Position numbers and translations under genes: made by a program
DNA from: Methylobacterium ajmalii
GTDB taxonomy: Bacteria; Pseudomonadota; Alphaproteobacteria; Rhizobiales; Beijerinckiaceae
NCBI RefSeq assembly: GCF_016613415.1
Contig: NZ_JACWCT010000098.1
Location: forward strand, 1-62,085
Direction of reading: 5' to 3'
Length of the DNA stretch: 62,085 nt
The notes under the pieces: model-generated
What the model saw: the letters and a program-made list of their open reading frames with translations, nothing else
Databases searched by the model: none
What the model was told of the DNA's origin: nothing
Shown: piece by piece, positions 61,754 to 62,085 of the stretch
Layout of the letters: the number at the start of each line of letters is the position of its first letter
Numbering within the stretch: position 1 is the stretch's first letter

Positions 61754-62011
61754 CTAAACCGGCGCGGCAGGCGGAGCTGCCGAAGTCATGGGGGGCACCT
61801 CGATGGGTGGGAGCGAGGCGATGTGCTCTATAAGGCAGAGCTGGACCGGAGCGGCCGGCTTGCGCTTACGCGAGCGCGCGGTCGGCTGCTGGACAGACTG
61901 CTCGATTTGGGCGTCGGGATCGCGCCCAATGACGCGCAGGGCCTCCGCAAGGGCAGCGTCAGGGCCATTGTATCTTTGGTTCTTCGTCATTCGGGGTTGA
62001 TAGGGGCTCAC
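61754..62011 (-). CDS. small hypothetical protein (85 aa)
   Basis: GTG at 62011 overlaps the stop of the preceding gene (GTGA); an ATG at 61990 is an alternative. Product: MTKNQRYNGPDAALAEALRVIG..., a basic middle (TARSRKRKPAAP) and a Pro-rich end. Soluble, unknown. The 19-base repeat copy at 61983-62001 covers its start region. Confidence 0.45.
   Translation of the reverse strand: MSPYQPRMTKNQRYNGPDAALAEALRVIGRDPDAQIEQSVQQPTARSRKRKPAAPVQLCLIEHIASLPPIEVPPMTSAAPPAAPV
61983..62001. repeat. 19-base repeat, copy 2
   Basis: Identical to 48637-48655 (TTCGTCATTCGGGGTTGAT). Lies inside the start region of the gene at 61754-62011. Confidence 0.6.
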
Positions 62012-62085
62012 AGTAGCCCCGCCTCCAAATCGGCCTCCAGGGTTGATAGCGGCATCCCGTAGTACCGCCAGGGGCCGTAGATCGG
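62008..62085 (-). CDS. 3' end of a further minus-strand gene (partial)
   Basis: The last 25 codons of a gene that enters from the right edge: PIYGPWRYYGMPLSTLEADL then EAGLL and TGA. The TGA overlaps the GTG start of the next gene. It shows that the minus-strand gene set extends beyond the window. Too short to identify. Confidence 0.4.
   Translation of the reverse strand, partial: PIYGPWRYYGMPLSTLEADLEAGLL

Overview
The window is GC-rich throughout (about 70 percent), with short start/stop overlaps and alphaproteobacterial gene families. The best guess is an accessory region, plasmid or genomic island, of a Methylobacterium/Methylorubrum-like organism. That placement rests on gene content and codon use; no taxonomic marker lies in the window.

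Layout. 1-6.1 kb (+): end of a copper-locus lipoprotein, a lytic transglycosylase, a CopA-type P1B ATPase, a nucleotidyltransferase-like protein and an ABC exporter membrane half without ATPase. 6.3-13.5 kb (-): nuoA-H-J-K-L-M-N, seven membrane subunits of complex I in one overlapping operon, with none of the peripheral-arm genes (nuoB,C,D,E,F,G,I). 13.9-21.7 kb: a copper-sensing block: an RTX-type protein, cytosolic copper-storage protein Csp3, a CsoR repressor, and a Tat-exported Met/His-rich protein with an outer-membrane-like partner. TACCCC-N3-GGGGTA-type palindromes sit before the RTX gene, the csp3/csoR pair and the Tat gene. 15.9-17.2 kb holds a PD-(D/E)xK-like nuclease candidate. 22-23.6 kb: a methyltransferase and a cysteine-free MerR protein. 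24-27.2 kb: a two-by-two divergent island (uracil-DNA-glycosylase fold and MazG-like; TIR-like and Nmad2-like) that looks like nucleotide-based phage defence. 27.7-41.8 kb: divalent-metal homeostasis (RcnR/DmeR repressor, ZntR-like MerR, CDF and ZIP transporters, two-component system, His-rich secreted proteins, CzcBA pump, a second CDF). 42-48.6 kb: small low-GC genes, a decayed MFS gene, a second two-component system and three tandem COG4705-type membrane proteins with a small exported protein. 48.6-50.6 kb: two decayed TnpB-family genes. 50.8-54.8 kb: a chromate-type cluster (chrB remnant, chrA broken by a stop, DUF1259 protein, Cj0069-like protein). 55-62 kb (-): a set of mostly unrecognised genes around a Lon-like AAA+ ATPase, with a triplicated 163-bp intergenic repeat.

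How it works together. Most of the window handles metals: copper (CopA, CsoR/Csp3, Met-rich Tat protein), zinc/cadmium/cobalt/nickel (Czc, CDF, ZIP, RcnR, MerR) and chromate. Several resistance genes are visibly damaged: ynfA, chrA and the DUF1259 gene each carry a stop codon in an otherwise intact reading frame; one CDF and both TnpB genes are frameshifted; chrB and an MFS gene are truncated. This suggests a recombining, partly decaying island, although assembly errors cannot be excluded. The most unusual features are the orphan complex-I membrane arm with altered NuoH and NuoN key residues, the shared copper operators, the MazG/UDG-TIR/Nmad2 island and the uncharacterised AAA+ gene set at the right end.
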